Counted from the first letter of the stretch, positions 35,490-47,295 are shown. The stretch is DNA of 64,000 nt from Craterostigma plantagineum (GCA_027422505.1 JAPQWV010001080.1:1-64000), one strand, 5' to 3'. Made by a program: numbers and translations. The notes: generated by a model from the sequence alone, not told the origin.

Positions 35490-38400
35490 AAAATCAGCCC
35501 GTTCGGAACAATTCCGGATAGCGGTCCCTCATCTCATCCTCACGTTCCCAAGTCGCTTCCTATATCGACTGGTTCCGCCATAACACTTTTACTAGGGGAA
35601 TCTCTTTATTCCTAAGTCGTTTGGTTTCTCGCATCAAAATCTCGACAGGTATTTCCTCGTAACTCAGATCTGGCTTCAACTGTTGGTGCAGAGATTTATT
35701 TATCAGCACATGGCTTGGGTCAGCAATATACTTCCGCAATGTCGACACATGGAACACATCGTGTACTTGCGACAATGATGCGGGTAGTTCCAGCCGGTAC
35801 GCTACTTCACCGACTCTTCTCACTAACTTGAATGGACCAATATATCTTGGGCTCAATTTTCCCTTCTTCCCGAAACTTTTATTGCCTTTCATCGGTGATA
35901 CTTTAACAAAGACCCAATCATCCACTTCGAATTCCAATGGCCGGCGCCTCCGATCCGCATAACTCTTTTGTCTGTTTTGCGCCGCACGCATCCTTTCTCG
36001 GATCATTGTTGTGATTTCTGTCATCTCTCGTACCATGTCCGGTCCTAGCATAGTCTTTCACCTACTGCATCCCAATGTACTGCGGATCTGCACTTGCGCC
36101 CATATAAGGCTTCGTAAGGAGCCATTCCAATCGTGGCCTGATAGCTGTTCTTATATGAGACTTCCACGAGTGGAAGGTGTTTGCTCCAATTGCCTTTGAA
36201 ATCGAGCACACATGCTCTTAACATGTCCTCTGAAGTCTGGACAGTCCGCTCGGATTGGCCGTCCATTTGTGGATTATAGGCCGTACTAAACGACAATTTT
36301 GTCCCCATCGCCTTTTGTAAACTCGTCCACAACTTGGATAGGAACCTTGAGTCGCGGTCTGAAACTATCGACAATGGTATTCCATGGAGTCTCTTGGATG
36401 TACAGCTCCGCGTACCGTTCCATGGAATACGTCATACATATCGGCAGAAAATGGGCAAATTTCGTAAGTCGGTCGACAATTACCCATATTGCGTCATGCT
36501 CTTTCACGTTCTTCGGCAATCCGCTTACGAAATCCATCGTTATATTGTCCCATTTCCACTCCGGGATGGGTAAAGGCTGCAGTGTTCCTGCCGGCTTTTG
36601 GTGTTCCGCCTTAATCTGTTGGCAAGTAAGGCACTGACTTACGAATTTGGCTACGTCTTTCTTCATTCCGGGCCACCAGTAGTTAGTCCGTAAGTCTCTG
36701 TATAACTTCGTAGTTCCAGGATGTACTGAGTAGGGTGTGGTATGTGCTTCCGCCATTATGGCACGTCGAAGTTCCGCACCATCCGGTATATATAACCAGT
36801 TCTTATAGTACAGACTTCCGTCGTCTCGAAATGCAAAGTCTATCGTTGACTGTTCTATCTGCACTCCTTTGATTTTCGTGTAGTAGTCGTCGTTTTCCTG
36901 CGCCTTCTTGATCTGTTCCAATGGCGTCGGTTGCAGCGTCAAAGCCGCTAGTCTTGTCTCGACTTCACCAAGCGACACGATCTCCACTTCGAGTCGTCGT
37001 AGTTCCGTGCTCACCTACTTAGAGCGTCAGCTACCACGTTCGCCCTCCCTGGGTGGTAGTTGATCACGCAATCGTAGTCCTTCACCAATTCTAGCCACCT
37101 CCTCTATCTTATATTTAGCTCTTTCTGGGTGAAGAAGTCTTTTAAACTCTTGTGGTCGGTGTAGATTTCGCACCTTTCTCCGTATAGGTAATGCCTCCAA
37201 ATCTTGAGGGCAAAGACTACTCAGCGAGCTCTAGGTCGTGCATAGGGTAGTTCTTCTCGTACTCCTTCAGCTGCCGTGAGGTATAGGCCACTACGTTTCC
37301 GTTTTGCATTAATACGCATCTGAGCCCATTCTTTGAAGCGTCGCTATAAATGGAAAATCCTCCTGTTCCTGAGGGTATTGTCGCACTGGGGCGGTAGTAA
37401 GCAGCTTCTTCAGCTCTTGGAAGCTTCGCTCGCATTCTTCGCTCCATTGAAAAGGAGTGTTCTTTCTGGTTAACTTCGTCAGCGTAGAGGCGATATTCGA
37501 AAAGTCCTTTATGAACTTCCTATAATAACCTACTAGGGCTAGGAAGCTCCATACTTCTGTCACATTAGTTGGCAGTGGCCAGTTGTTAATCGCCTCGATT
37601 TTGCTTGGATCCACGGAGATTCCCGCTCCAGAGACAATCTGCCCCAAGAATGCTACTTGGTCCAGCCAGAATTCGCACTTTTTGAATTTGGCATACAACT
37701 GCTTTTCACGCAGTGTCCTACTCAGGTGCCCCTCGTGTTCATCCTTCGTCTATGAATAGATAAGGATATCATCGATGAACACTATCACGAACCGGTCTAG
37801 GTACGCTTGAACACCCGGTTCATTAGATCCATAAAGGCCGCCGGTGCATTAATCAGCCCGAAAGGCATGACTAGAAACTCGAAATGTCCGTATCTCGTGC
37901 TGAATGCCGTCTTACAAATATCCTCTTTTCGAATCTTCAGCTGATGGTACCCTAACCGCAAGTCGGTTTTATAGAACACTGTGGCACCTTGTAGTTGATC
38001 GAAGAGATCATCGATCCTCGGCAGTGGATACTTGTTCTTGACGGTCAGCTTGTTCAGCTCTCTATAGTCTATGCACAGCCTCATTGAGCCGTCTTTCTTT
38101 CGCACGAATAGAACTGGTGCACCCCAAGGAGAGAAGCTGGTTTGAATAAACCCTTTCTGTAGAAGCTCATCTATCTATTCCTTCAGCTCTTTCAGTTCGG
38201 TCGGTGCTAACCGGTACGGGGTCTTGGACACTGGCACTGCTCCCGGCACCAGGTCGATTGTAAAGTCGATTTCTCTGTCTGGGGGTAGTCCCGACAAATC
38301 TTCCGGAAATACATCCGGGAACTCCTTAATTACGGGTACATCTTCAGGTTTTGCAGAGGAATTATCTTCTGCCTTCAGCGCAAACACCAGGTATGCCTCG

Positions 38401-38830
38401 CATCTGGCTTTAGTTAGTCGTTGGGCCTTTAATACCGAAATCTTGGAAGCACTTCCCCTTCTGCCCGTTCCCTCGAAAATGAATGGTTCTTCCTCCTTTT
38501 TGCTAAATGTGACCACCTTTCGGTTACAGTCTATCACAACACCTTATTTTAGAGCCAGTCCATCCCGAGAATCACCTCGTAGTCGTTCATCGGGATGACT
38601 ATCAAGTCTATAGATAATTCCTTGTCGCTAACTAAGACTGAGCAATTCCTTAATATTTGGCTAGTCCTAGTTGGTGCCCCGTTTGGGATAGCACACTATA
38701 CTGACATTCTGCCCGTTCAGGCGTTATCCCGAGTTTCGTCACATATTGGATGGATGCAAATGAGTGGGTCACCCCGGAATTTACTAAGATGCACGTGGGT
38801 GTTTGGTGAATTAGGAGGGTACCTGTCACC
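35490..38830 (-). pseudogene. Tekay-type pol: protease, RT, RNase H, integrase, chromodomain-like tail (broken)
   Basis: Order in minus sense. Protease with L-V-N-S-G-V-T-H-S-F at about 38790-38760 has Asn (38779-38781) where the catalytic Asp is expected. RT includes [24 protein letters not shown] and F-I-D-D at about 37765. RNase H has Y-S-D-A-S-K-N-G-L and H-D-L-E. Integrase has the C-L-T-C-Q-Q zinc part, M-D-F, S-D-R-D-S-R-F and G-Q-S-E. The C-terminus has V-H-D-V-F-H-V-S-T-L-R-K-Y and a K-R-L-R-N-K-E-I-P-L-V-K-V-L-W-R-N tail. Breaks include a stop after K-E-L-K-E at 38175, a one-base loss just before F-I-D-D near 37797, a stop after it, and frameshifts near 36370 and 36050. It matches the length and order of a full pol but cannot be translated whole. 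Confidence 0.88.
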
Positions 38831-39942
38831 ACCGTCGGGTTGTTCTCCGCTTCCTCTGAAGTGTTGGTGTATACCCGAGCTGGCACCATCTGAGGACCGG
38901 CTTGGCTCCTGGCCTGACTCCCCGAAGCACCTTCCGGGCACTGTCTCACGAAATGTCCCGGCTTCCCACATCTGAAACACGCGTTAGCCGACATGTTGCA
39001 ATTTCCAATGTGCCTCTTTCCGCACATCTGACAGTTGGGAATCGGCACTGCCCCTTGGTTCTGATTCGGATTTGGGGGTCTGTTCACTGTCCCTTGAGGT
39101 TGTTGCGGAGGCCTGTTTTTGAATTTCTTCTTCCCGCGCTTTGGGCACGAACTGCTTCTTCTGATCCCCTCCGCTCCATTGCGCCCCTTGCATCTGGGCG
39201 AACTTCCTCTTTACTTCTTGCGCCCGCATGATTCAGGCCTCGGCCTGTTCCGCCGCCATTGCTCTCTCTGCTACCTGAGCGTAAGTGACACCCTGGACTC
39301 CCGCCATGCTCACATCTCTGTATAGTTCTGGTTTCAGCCCCTCAAGAAACCGCTCAATCTTTAGAGCTTCCGTGTTGACCATGTGTGCTGCAAATCTGGA
39401 CAGCTGCTCAAATTTCCATATGTATTCCACCACCATCATAGCTCCCTATCTGAGGTTGACAAATTCGTTGAGGCGTTGGGCTCTCACTGGGGCTGTCAAA
39501 TACTTGCCCCGGAACAGCTCCTTGAATCTGTCCCAGCTCATTGTGGCAGGATTCTTGATCACCGTGACTGTGTCCCACCAATGTCCAGCGCTTCCCCTCA
39601 GTAGGAATGCAGCACAAAGAGCCTTCTCTGCTTCTGGGACCCGACTGTATACGACCATACTTTCTAGGGTCCTCAGCCAGTCTTCGGCTGCTGTCGGGTC
39701 AGCCATGTCCTCAAAGGTGGGTGTGTTCAACCTTCTGAACCTTTCTCCCACTACCTCAGCTCTGTCTGCCTTAGATTTTTAGCATTCGTGGAATTTTGCT
39801 GAATCAGCTGTTGTATCTGCACTGACTGTTGGCGGACTAGTTCTGTTAGTTGGAAGATGGTCGCATCGCGGTTGTCAGTAGGGGCCGTGTTTCCCCTGTT
39901 CTGTTCATCGCCACCGCTCGACCCACCTCTCGTTCTTACCAT
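38831..39942 (-). pseudogene. Tekay-type gag (broken)
   Basis: The start is at 39942 (M-V-R-T-R-G-G), 140 bases after the primer site. The N-terminus is polar and Gln-rich. Capsid begins near 39750 (G-E-R-F-R-R-L-N-T-P-T-F, W-L-R-T-L-E, G-H-W-W-D, F-R-G-K-Y-L) and goes on to Y-I-W-K-F-E-Q-L-S-R-F-A and E-R-F-L-E-G-L-K-P-E. A C-X2-C-X4-H-X4-C zinc knuckle sits at about 38938-38979, preceded by a second Cys/His cluster near 39030. Frameshifts or stops occur near 39750, 39440 and 39230, splitting it into at least four ORFs. It would have formed the particle core. Confidence 0.87.
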
Positions 39943-40082
39943 ATTTTGTCCCTATCCTGATTTTCCTATGGCCAATAAATTATGCAACACAAGAATTCAC
40001 ACAAACTTAACACTTACTTGCAAGGCCGCTTTTGCGCTTTTGGGTGTGTGTGTATGGACAGTCTACAGAACCTGTGAACAAA
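39943..40082 (-). other. 5' untranslated leader of the chromovirus
   Basis: A short leader of about 140 bases between the primer site and the gag ATG. Nothing else is recognised. Confidence 0.7.
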
Positions 40083-40094
40083 GCTCTGATACCA
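40083..40094 (-). promoter_or_regulatory. Primer-binding site, initiator tRNA-Met
   Basis: Minus sense TGGTATCAGAGC is a perfect 12-base match to the usual initiator tRNA-Met primer site, three bases after the LTR. It fixes the 5' LTR and the element's direction. Confidence 0.93.
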
Positions 40095-40097
40095 CCC

Positions 40098-41813
40098 TGT
40101 CACGACCGGAACTCCCTAACTTGCCTATTCTAGCGTATTCCTATGTGCCTAGCGAGTTGCAAATGCTAAAGTATACTGAAAATACGTATAAAGATAATGG
40201 AACATTATCTTTGTACATGTCAAAAGAATACATGTCGAACGCTACTATTCTAAACATGTCCTAATTACAACGGTGAGTGTGCGTCGGCACAGCAAAAGGC
40301 TCCTATGCGCCCGGCCTCACAGGTCGTCATCCATACACACACGTCCACCCCCAAAAGTAGCGCGAAGCTCCAAAAGGTCGACCCTGCCTTCAAAACACGA
40401 TCACGTACCATGGTCGCTAGTGCCTACAACACATAACATAAAGAAATGGCCACCGAGGCTCAGTAAGCAGAAATCATGCATGAATGCACGTGTCCCTTCC
40501 CCGCAACAGCAATCCACGCCGATGCATGTAACACTAGCAAAGGCAATCCGTGCCGATGCACATAATACTCGCAAAGGCGACCCGCGCCGATGCACATAAT
40601 ACTCGCAAAGGCGATCCGCGCCGATGCACATAATACTCGCGAAGGCGATCCGCGCCGATGCACACAATACTCGTACTAGCGTACTCAGAGCCCTCGGCTA
40701 ATCTCACTATGCACCACAAAGAGCTCACGTCCCTCGGGGACAATACGACAGCAGTCCATGCCGGATGGCCGAACCCTAGGATGCACATCATTCCCTTAAG
40801 TCGCCATGTGTTCGATTGTCCCCGACTATCCGGCGGTCGCTCAAGCTGGTAGCCCACGCTGAGGTCGCCTACACCATGGTTCCACCCTGTGTCGCTAATA
40901 CCCTCAGGTCGCACCCTCCAGGTCGCACCTTACCGCCACGGGCCATGCCCAATCATATCCAGAGGATATCCACATATATTTATTTACATCATATTACCAC
41001 GACGCTAAACGCCGCCCTGGTAGCATAGTAGACTGCCCCTGACTCAACTGCGAGTCGACACATCTGCCCACATCGGCAAGTCCTCGTCGCGTACAAGCGA
41101 CATATCATCACGCACACTCAGCCCCACGACCCTCTCCCATGAGTTCGTGCGTGCACATGAAATATGCATATGCATATGCAAATCAATGCAACTTATGCTT
41201 ACCACATGAAAGCGTAACAATCAATTCACGTAATCATAATTTCACGTAGGCACATAGTCACACAAAACATATACCACGCGAATTATGTGTTGTAGTTGGA
41301 TTTCTACTTACCTGTCGTCCGTAGATTAGTCGCTACCTGACCCGTGTATTCTCCTAGGTTCCGACCTTAGGCATAAAATATTATCGTCAGCACACTATTT
41401 TAATTAATTGCTTAAGTATGCTAAATCCCTAAGTTAGGGACATATTTTGGTAAATTCTAGTCGGGTTCGCAAACTCTCGCATGACCCGTGAAGTTCCAAA
41501 ATTTTGTTCCAATTCGCTAACGGTGTTTCGCGAATTGTACTTATAATTTCTAGGGCCCGCGAAGTCTATTTTTGTTTATTTAAGATTCGCCAAATTGCTA
41601 GTTTTCGAAGATCCTTCAATTTAGGGGTTTCATAGCATCTCAATTGCACTGAATTTCACCATTACTTAAACACGAATTTACGCACGTAATTTTCCACACA
41701 AAATCTCACGTAAGTCACATAAGCACGAGTTTAACGTACGAAAGGCACATAATTGCAGTCAGCAGTCGTGCAAATTTGTTGGCCCTACTATTTACGAGGA
41801 CCCGAGAGCTACA
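40098..41813 (-). mobile_element. 5' LTR of the 33-42 kb chromovirus, with internal deletion
   Basis: Edges are TGTCACGACCGGAAC and CGAGAGCTACA. Compared with the 3' LTR it lacks about 1.46 kb (the equivalent of 33775-35235), joining TTGCTAGTTTTCG directly, so most of the TTCGCGAA array is gone. It keeps the ~1 kb at its other edge that the 3' LTR has lost. A 34-bp tandem array lies at 40510-40675. Confidence 0.87.
40510..40675. repeat. 34-bp tandem repeat, five units
   Basis: Units of the form GCGATCCGCGCCGATGCACA followed by TAATACTCGCAAAG repeat about five times. The first two are more divergent and the last three nearly identical. The period is 34 bp. It produces overlapping Cys/Ala/Arg-rich ORFs on the minus strand that are not genes. 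Confidence 0.9.
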
Positions 41814-43790
41814 CCCCGGAAGTCATCCCTCACTTTAATTTTAGAACTTATTACCAATTGCCCACCTCGGCAGCCATCGTTCGCTATTTGCGACATAAAT
41901 CGTGCACGCTCATCATCATAAAATCCCCAAGTGTTTCGTGCATGCTCGTGAAATGCATAGTGCATTAATGATATCATGCTTACCGTAATCATACTCACAT
42001 CAATTAATCCACATAAGCACATAAACATTTAGTCACGTAGGCACATACGTTAGGCACATACAAACATGTTATGTGTCCTAGGTGAATTTCCACTTACCTG
42101 TCATCCTTAAGCTATTCGCTAACCGGTCGTGTGAGTTTCCTAATATTTTCGTCCCTTTGACATAAAGAGGGTATAACGTTAGTGTATAAATTAATTAATT
42201 GACTGCATAATTTTCGTTCGAAAATTCTATCAAAAATAGTGTTTGCTTATACCGAAAAGTGACTCGGAAAAATATTGATAGGCTATTTATGATCGGGCGT
42301 TGAAATAGCCAATGCTCATTGGAATCAGAATATTTTTTCTTATTAAATGGTGAAAAATATTTTTTTATAACTTAAGACGTTTTTATCGAAGGGGTTTCAA
42401 TTCGCGAAGTGCGCTCTTGAATCTGCAAACTCTAGGACTTGTGAACTATTCCTAACTCGTGAAATATTTTAACTACACTTCGCGAACTTATATAATTCGC
42501 CAAGTTGACATAACTCGTGAACCCTCAAATTTGCGAAGTCCATGAATTCGCCAAGTTCGTACTTCACGAACTCGTTCTACAATTCCTAGGATTCGCCAAG
42601 TTCTTAAATCCAGTTCGCGAAGTCTATAATCCGTGAAATCCTAAATGAATTCGTGAAGTATCGTATGAATTCACGAAACCTAGTTCGTGAAGATTTAGGG
42701 TTTACGAACCCTCAATTCGCGAACTCGATCTCATTGTTAATTCGTGAAATCTTCGTTCTCTATGTCAATTCGCGAAGTACTCTCTCTACTTACAATTCGC
42801 GAAACGTTTTATACACACAATTCGCCGAACCCTCCAAAGCTCATTTCGCGAGCTCGTGCATTGGAACCCTTATGATTTGCGAACCTAAGTTCGCGACATG
42901 AACCTCTCTCAATTCGCCAAACAGGTTCCAATTCGCGAATCCCCTCATTTAAAGATCAAAACTTCACTTTTTTCCCAAAAACACTTTGAATGCCGTATGA
43001 TCATTCAAAAACCTAGAAATCAAGTTTAGTAAAATGTGGGTTTGAGCAGCTTGAGAGTATACTAACATCCTAAGTATGTGAAATCCGAATTTTAGAACTA
43101 AAACACCAACCTAAGGTGAGAAAAGACACGCTCGAGATTAAAATTCCACAAATCCTTAACACATGATGCTCTTGTGTTTATAACCCTTATGATACCCTAT
43201 TATTTGGACAAAATATAAAGATCATGGTAAGGAACTTAAACCTTTTCCAAGCTTTCGTGAGACTCTTAATCGATTTCCCCTTTTCTTCCTACTTGTGGTT
43301 TTCGTTAGTTTTCATTTGCTTCAAGGTTCGATTGTTTCCTCCCAAAATAAGGTTATGGAGAGTAAATGCTGTGGATAGATATTTTTATAAGTGAGGGGAC
43401 ATGTTGTCGTGGGTTTTTCATTATTTTAAGGAACTTTTGCTTTCAAGCTTTGACTTTCAATAAATTGGGCCTAAGTTTTGAATTAAATCCTAGCCCAGTC
43501 AATAGTGGGTAGCCCACTAATATCATTACCATTACCATTTACTTCAAGGTCCTTTGCCCCCACATTTTTTGTAAGTACCTAATAAGTTTAGATATCACAA
43601 GGACAATTAACTAAATACACAAAGTTTCATACTACCACATAATTGCACATAATTCATATAATCAAATAGGCACGAAATTCAACTGGTCACTTAAGCATAG
43701 AACGTGCATGCATATTTAGTCAATCAAGCAAATTCATACATTCGTGCGATTTTATTGGCCAATCTAGCTCTCGAGGACTCGGGTTCTACA
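41814..43790 (-). mobile_element. Truncated Tekay-type LTR next to an integrase fragment
   Basis: It ends CTCGGGTTCTACA beside a polypurine tract (minus sense CTTTAAGGGGGGA, 43791-43803). The other edge is missing, cut where the previous element's 5' LTR ends. It contains a TTCGCGAA-type array at 42395-42940. It is a different subfamily from its neighbours, although the order of internal text is similar. Confidence 0.8.
42395..42940. repeat. TTCGCGAA-type array in a third LTR
   Basis: TTCGCGAA, TTCGTGAA, TTCGCCAA and TTTGCGAA variants are spaced 10-40 bp apart, starting about 0.85 kb from the LTR's own 5' edge. This is the same relative position as in the two other LTRs. Confidence 0.85.
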
Positions 43791-45050
43791 TCCCCCCTTA
43801 AAGAGGATTTCGCCCCCGAAATCAGTCCGTTCGAAACAATTCAATTCGGGTAACGATCTCTCATCTCATCCTCATGCTCCCATGTGGCCTCTTTTGTTGA
43901 CCGGTTCGGCCATAACACTTTTACTAAAGGAATGTCCTTATTCCTTAGCCGTTTTGTCTCACACATCAAAATATCTACTGCCACTTCTTCGTAACTCAAA
44001 TATGGTTTTAGCTGTTGGTGGCGAACCTCATTCATCAGTGCATGACTTGGATCAGCGACGTATTTCCTTAAGGTTGAGATGTGGAAAACATCGTGAACTT
44101 GCAATAACGATGCTGGTAGTTCCAACTGGTATGCTACTTCGCGTACTCGTGTAATTATTCTTAACGGACCAATGTACCTCGGGCTCAGCTTGCCCTTCTT
44201 TCTGAACCGCTTGACGCCCTTCATCGGTGACTCTTTCACGAACACCCAAACATCTACCTCGAATTCCAACGATCTGCGTCTCTGATCTGCATAACTCTTT
44301 TGCCTGCTTTAGGCTCTTTGTATTCGTTCGCGTATCGTTGCAATTACTTCCGTCATCTCCCGCACTAGATCTGGGCCTAATATTGCCCGTACGCCGATCT
44401 CATCGCAATGTACTGGAGATCTGCACTTCCGCCCGGGCTTCGTATGGAGCCATTCCAATTGTAGCCTGGTAGCTGTTGTTATATGAGAATTCGACGAGTG
44501 GAAGGTATCTGCTCCAATTGCCTTTAAAATCCATCACACATGCTCGTAGCATGTCTTCCAATGTCTGGATCGTCCGCTCGGATTGACTGTCCGCTTGCGG
44601 ATGGTAGGCAGTACTAAAGAAAAGCTTCATTCCCATCGCCTTTTGTAAGCTCGTCTAAAACTTCGATAATAATCTTGAGTCACGATCCGAGACTATCGAC
44701 AATGGAATTCCATGAAGTCGTACTATTTCTTGAATGTAGAGCTCCGTGTATCGCTCCATGGAAAATGTCGTGCTTATCGGTAGAAAATGGGCAGACTTGG
44801 TAAGTCGATCGACGATTACCCAAATCGCATCGTGCCCTTTCACATTCTTCAGCAGTGTGACTACGAAGTCCACTGTTATGTTGTCCAATTTTCATTCCGG
44901 AATCGGCAAGGGCTGCAATGGCCCGGCCGGTCGTTGGTGTTCGGCTTTTATTTGCTGACAAGTCAAGCAATGGCTTACAAATCTCGCTATGTCCTTCATC
45001 CCTGGCCACCAGTAGTTTAGTCGGAGGTCCCTGTACATCTTCGTAGCTAT
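43791..45050 (-). pseudogene. Tekay-type integrase fragment (left arm of a head-to-head pair)
   Basis: From right to left it reads M-Y-R-D-L-R-L-N-Y-W-W-P-G (about 45045-45005), then the zinc-region traces. The core follows with I-T-V-D-F-V, S-D-R-D-S-R-L, H-P-Q-A-D-S-Q-S-E-R-T-I-Q and [16 protein letters not shown]. The C-terminus has Y-I-G-P-L-R-I-I-T-R-V and K-R-L-R-N-K-D-I-P-L-V-K-V-L-W. It is broken by frameshifts, for example near 44400 and 44655. All upstream gag, RT and RNase H are missing. At about 45050 it meets a plus-strand integrase fragment. Confidence 0.85.
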
Positions 45051-45842
45051 CCTTCAGTACTGCCTATCATCGCCAAACATACGGGCAGTCAGAGCAAACT
45101 ATTCAGACGCTGGAATATATGCTGAGAGCATGCGTGCTCGATTTAAAAGAAAATTGGAGCCGATACCGTCCTTTGATTGAATTCTCATACAACAACAGCT
45201 ACCATGCAACTATTGGAATGGCTCCATACGAGGCCTTATATGGGCGCAAGTGCAGATCTCCAATCCATTGGGATGAGGTTGGAGAGCGAGCGATACTAGG
45301 CATCGACCTAGTGCGACCTAAGTCATTGCTCAGATACGAGAACGAATGAAAACTGCTCAAAGCAGACAGAAAAGCTATCCAGACCAAAGGTGTAGACCGT
45401 TAGAACGGTATCCCCTATGAAAGGCGTAAAACGGTTCGGAAGAAGGGCAAGCTAAGCCCAAGGTATATAGGACCCTTCCGGATCCTTAGAAAACTTGGCG
45501 AAGTAGTATATCAACTTGAATTACCAGCTTCGCTAGCCCAAGTGCACAACATTTTTCTTATTTCAACACTACGAAGATACATCGCAGATCCTAGACATGT
45601 GCTAATATGAAGTCCTTCACCAACATCTCAAGCTGGACCTGAGTTACGAGGAAAAACAAATAGAAATATTGATGTAAGATGTGAAAAGATTACGGAATAA
45701 AGAAATCCCGTTAGTAAAGGTATATGGCAGAATCAGTCCACGGAAGAAGCAACGTGGGAACGAGAAGATGACATGAAAATCCCTACCCTGAGCTATTTCT
45801 CCCTGCCTGATTTCGGGGCAAAATCCTTTTAAGGGGGAAGGA
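45051..45842 (+). pseudogene. Tekay-type integrase fragment (right arm of a head-to-head pair)
   Basis: The plus strand reads F-S-T-A-Y-H, G-Q-S-E-Q-T-I-Q-T-L-E, then [30 protein letters not shown]. Frameshifted C-terminal and chromodomain-like sequence runs to about 45825. It begins in the middle of the integrase core, between the second catalytic Asp and the Glu. The polypurine tract TTAAGGGGGAAGGA (45829-45842) and an LTR follow. It lacks everything upstream. Confidence 0.85.
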
Positions 45843-46954
45843 TGTAATACCCGAGTCCCGTAATTAGTCGGCCAAAAAATATGCATGCATATTATGTATG
45901 TGACTGCATGATATGTGTTTCACAATCTTATATGAGTTACATGATCTCTGACTTATGTGGAGGTATTTGGACATAGAAAAAATTTGAGTAACTTTGAGAT
46001 ACGGAAAGACCTTAGGAATCTCGGCGAAAATAAGTTGGTAGAACAAAGTGAAATTTCGACCGATTATAGTAAAGAGGAAAATCGGGTGATTTTGGGTGAT
46101 GGGCAAATTCGATATGATATGTAATGTATGAATAAACTTAGACTTTGATTCAACTTTGAGTAATTATAAGAAGGCCAAATTCAGCCGATTTTGGTAAACT
46201 CAAAACAACTTTTGAGAAGGCAATATCGGCCGATTATCTGAATGCTAGTTCAAATTAGCCGAGAGATGTTAAAAATGAATAGACTATGACTTAATTTTGG
46301 ATAATTTAAGGAATAATTCTTGAGTACCTTAGCATATGAAATTCGGGCAGCTTATTAAAGTCATCTTCAAGTAACTTGAACTTATCATAAGTTTACTTTG
46401 TCCATGGGGAAAATTTATCACCTACTAGTCACCTCAGTCACAAATTCCCAAGTTCAAGATTTATCACATAGATAAAAGACATTAGTAGAGTAAAATTGTT
46501 CACTTGAATACGAAAGAAGAAATAAAGAGGAGAATGAGGTCAGCGCTGAGAAAGTTTAACCAGATTAAATAAACCTGGCACAAGTTGGAATTTTAGACAT
46601 ACGGAAGGTAAAATTTTTACATACTACACGAAAGTTTAGTTATAAATTATGTGTACTATATTCCTTTGATTTAATGAAGTCTATATGGGAATCTAGGGTA
46701 GAATATGTAGTAGAAAACCCCAGTTTATAGAATTTTCTTGATGCTAACGTGGGTACAAGGACTGAAATAAATTAATTCGTAGGGATAGTATGATGTTTCA
46801 AGTAGAAGTTGGATTGTCAAGTTGTAGGAAATTTTAATAGGATGAGAAGTTGAAAATCCTTATTTCTGGACTAACACATGTATTAACACCTTTATTCATA
46901 GGTATTTCATGCATCTGGGAGACTTTGAGTAGATGACTTAGTTCTCGATAGAAT
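45843..46954 (+). mobile_element. Tekay-type 3' LTR, first part (interrupted by copia)
   Basis: It begins TGTAATACCCGAGTCCC, nearly the same as the solo LTR at 4089, and is interrupted at 46954 by the 16-kb copia element. Degenerate AATTTCGG/GCCGATT motifs occur at about 46000-46400. The LTR continues at 63181. Confidence 0.87.
46950..46954. repeat. Target-site duplication AGAAT, left
   Basis: AGAAT precedes the TGTTAGGTC edge of the copia element and recurs at 63176-63180. Confidence 0.93.
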
Positions 46955-47295
46955 TGTTAGGTCATAATTTATCAACTCTATGATCCTAGGCATGAATTCT
47001 AAGGCAATCGGAGATTGAGATTTCGATCGAAAAAACCTTCTTCAAGAGCGCGAGAGAGAATTTCACTTAGACTGAGAAGATTTCTTGTGTTTCTCTCTCT
47101 AGCAATTGAATTGCAAGTCTTTCGGGTCAATTTTCTAAATCTTCTCATTAAGCACAATGTTTGTACAACTATTTATACCAAACATACTTGGTATAAATAA
47201 CAAACTAAGTCCTAAACTTAGGACAATTACAATAAACGCCCCAAATTACGAAGACAGCTAATTAAATCGATGCACAGTTAAACTGATATCCAACA
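46955..47295 (-). mobile_element. 3' LTR of the copia element
   Basis: Edges are TGTTAGGTCATAATTT and GATATCCAACA, 341 bp. It is a partner of 62829-63175 and lacks a 13-base stretch near ATAAGAATTGTAG. Confidence 0.92.

Larger units (their letters stand above)
33256..41813 (-). mobile_element. Nearly complete Tekay-type chromovirus, decayed
   Basis: From right to left it has a 5' LTR (40098-41813), a perfect 12-base tRNA-Met primer site (40083-40094), gag, protease, RT, RNase H, integrase with chromodomain-like tail, a polypurine tract (35459-35471) and a 3' LTR (33256-35458). No target duplication is visible (GTTAT on the left, CCCCG on the right). Together with the shortened outer edge of the 3' LTR this shows later rearrangement. 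Pol and gag contain several frameshifts and stops, and the protease aspartate is replaced, so it is not autonomous. Confidence 0.88.

Noticed and set aside
40510..40675. Possible CRISPR-like array
   Set aside because: The units are contiguous tandem repeats without unique spacers, in a plant LTR.
40401..40914. Several Cys/Ala/Arg-rich minus-strand ORFs with repeated peptide I-M-C-I-G
   Set aside because: Produced by the 34-bp tandem repeat at 40510-40675, not by a gene.
33251..41818. Target-site duplication for the 33-42 kb chromovirus
   Set aside because: Flanks GTTAT and CCCCG differ, and the left LTR edge is rearranged.
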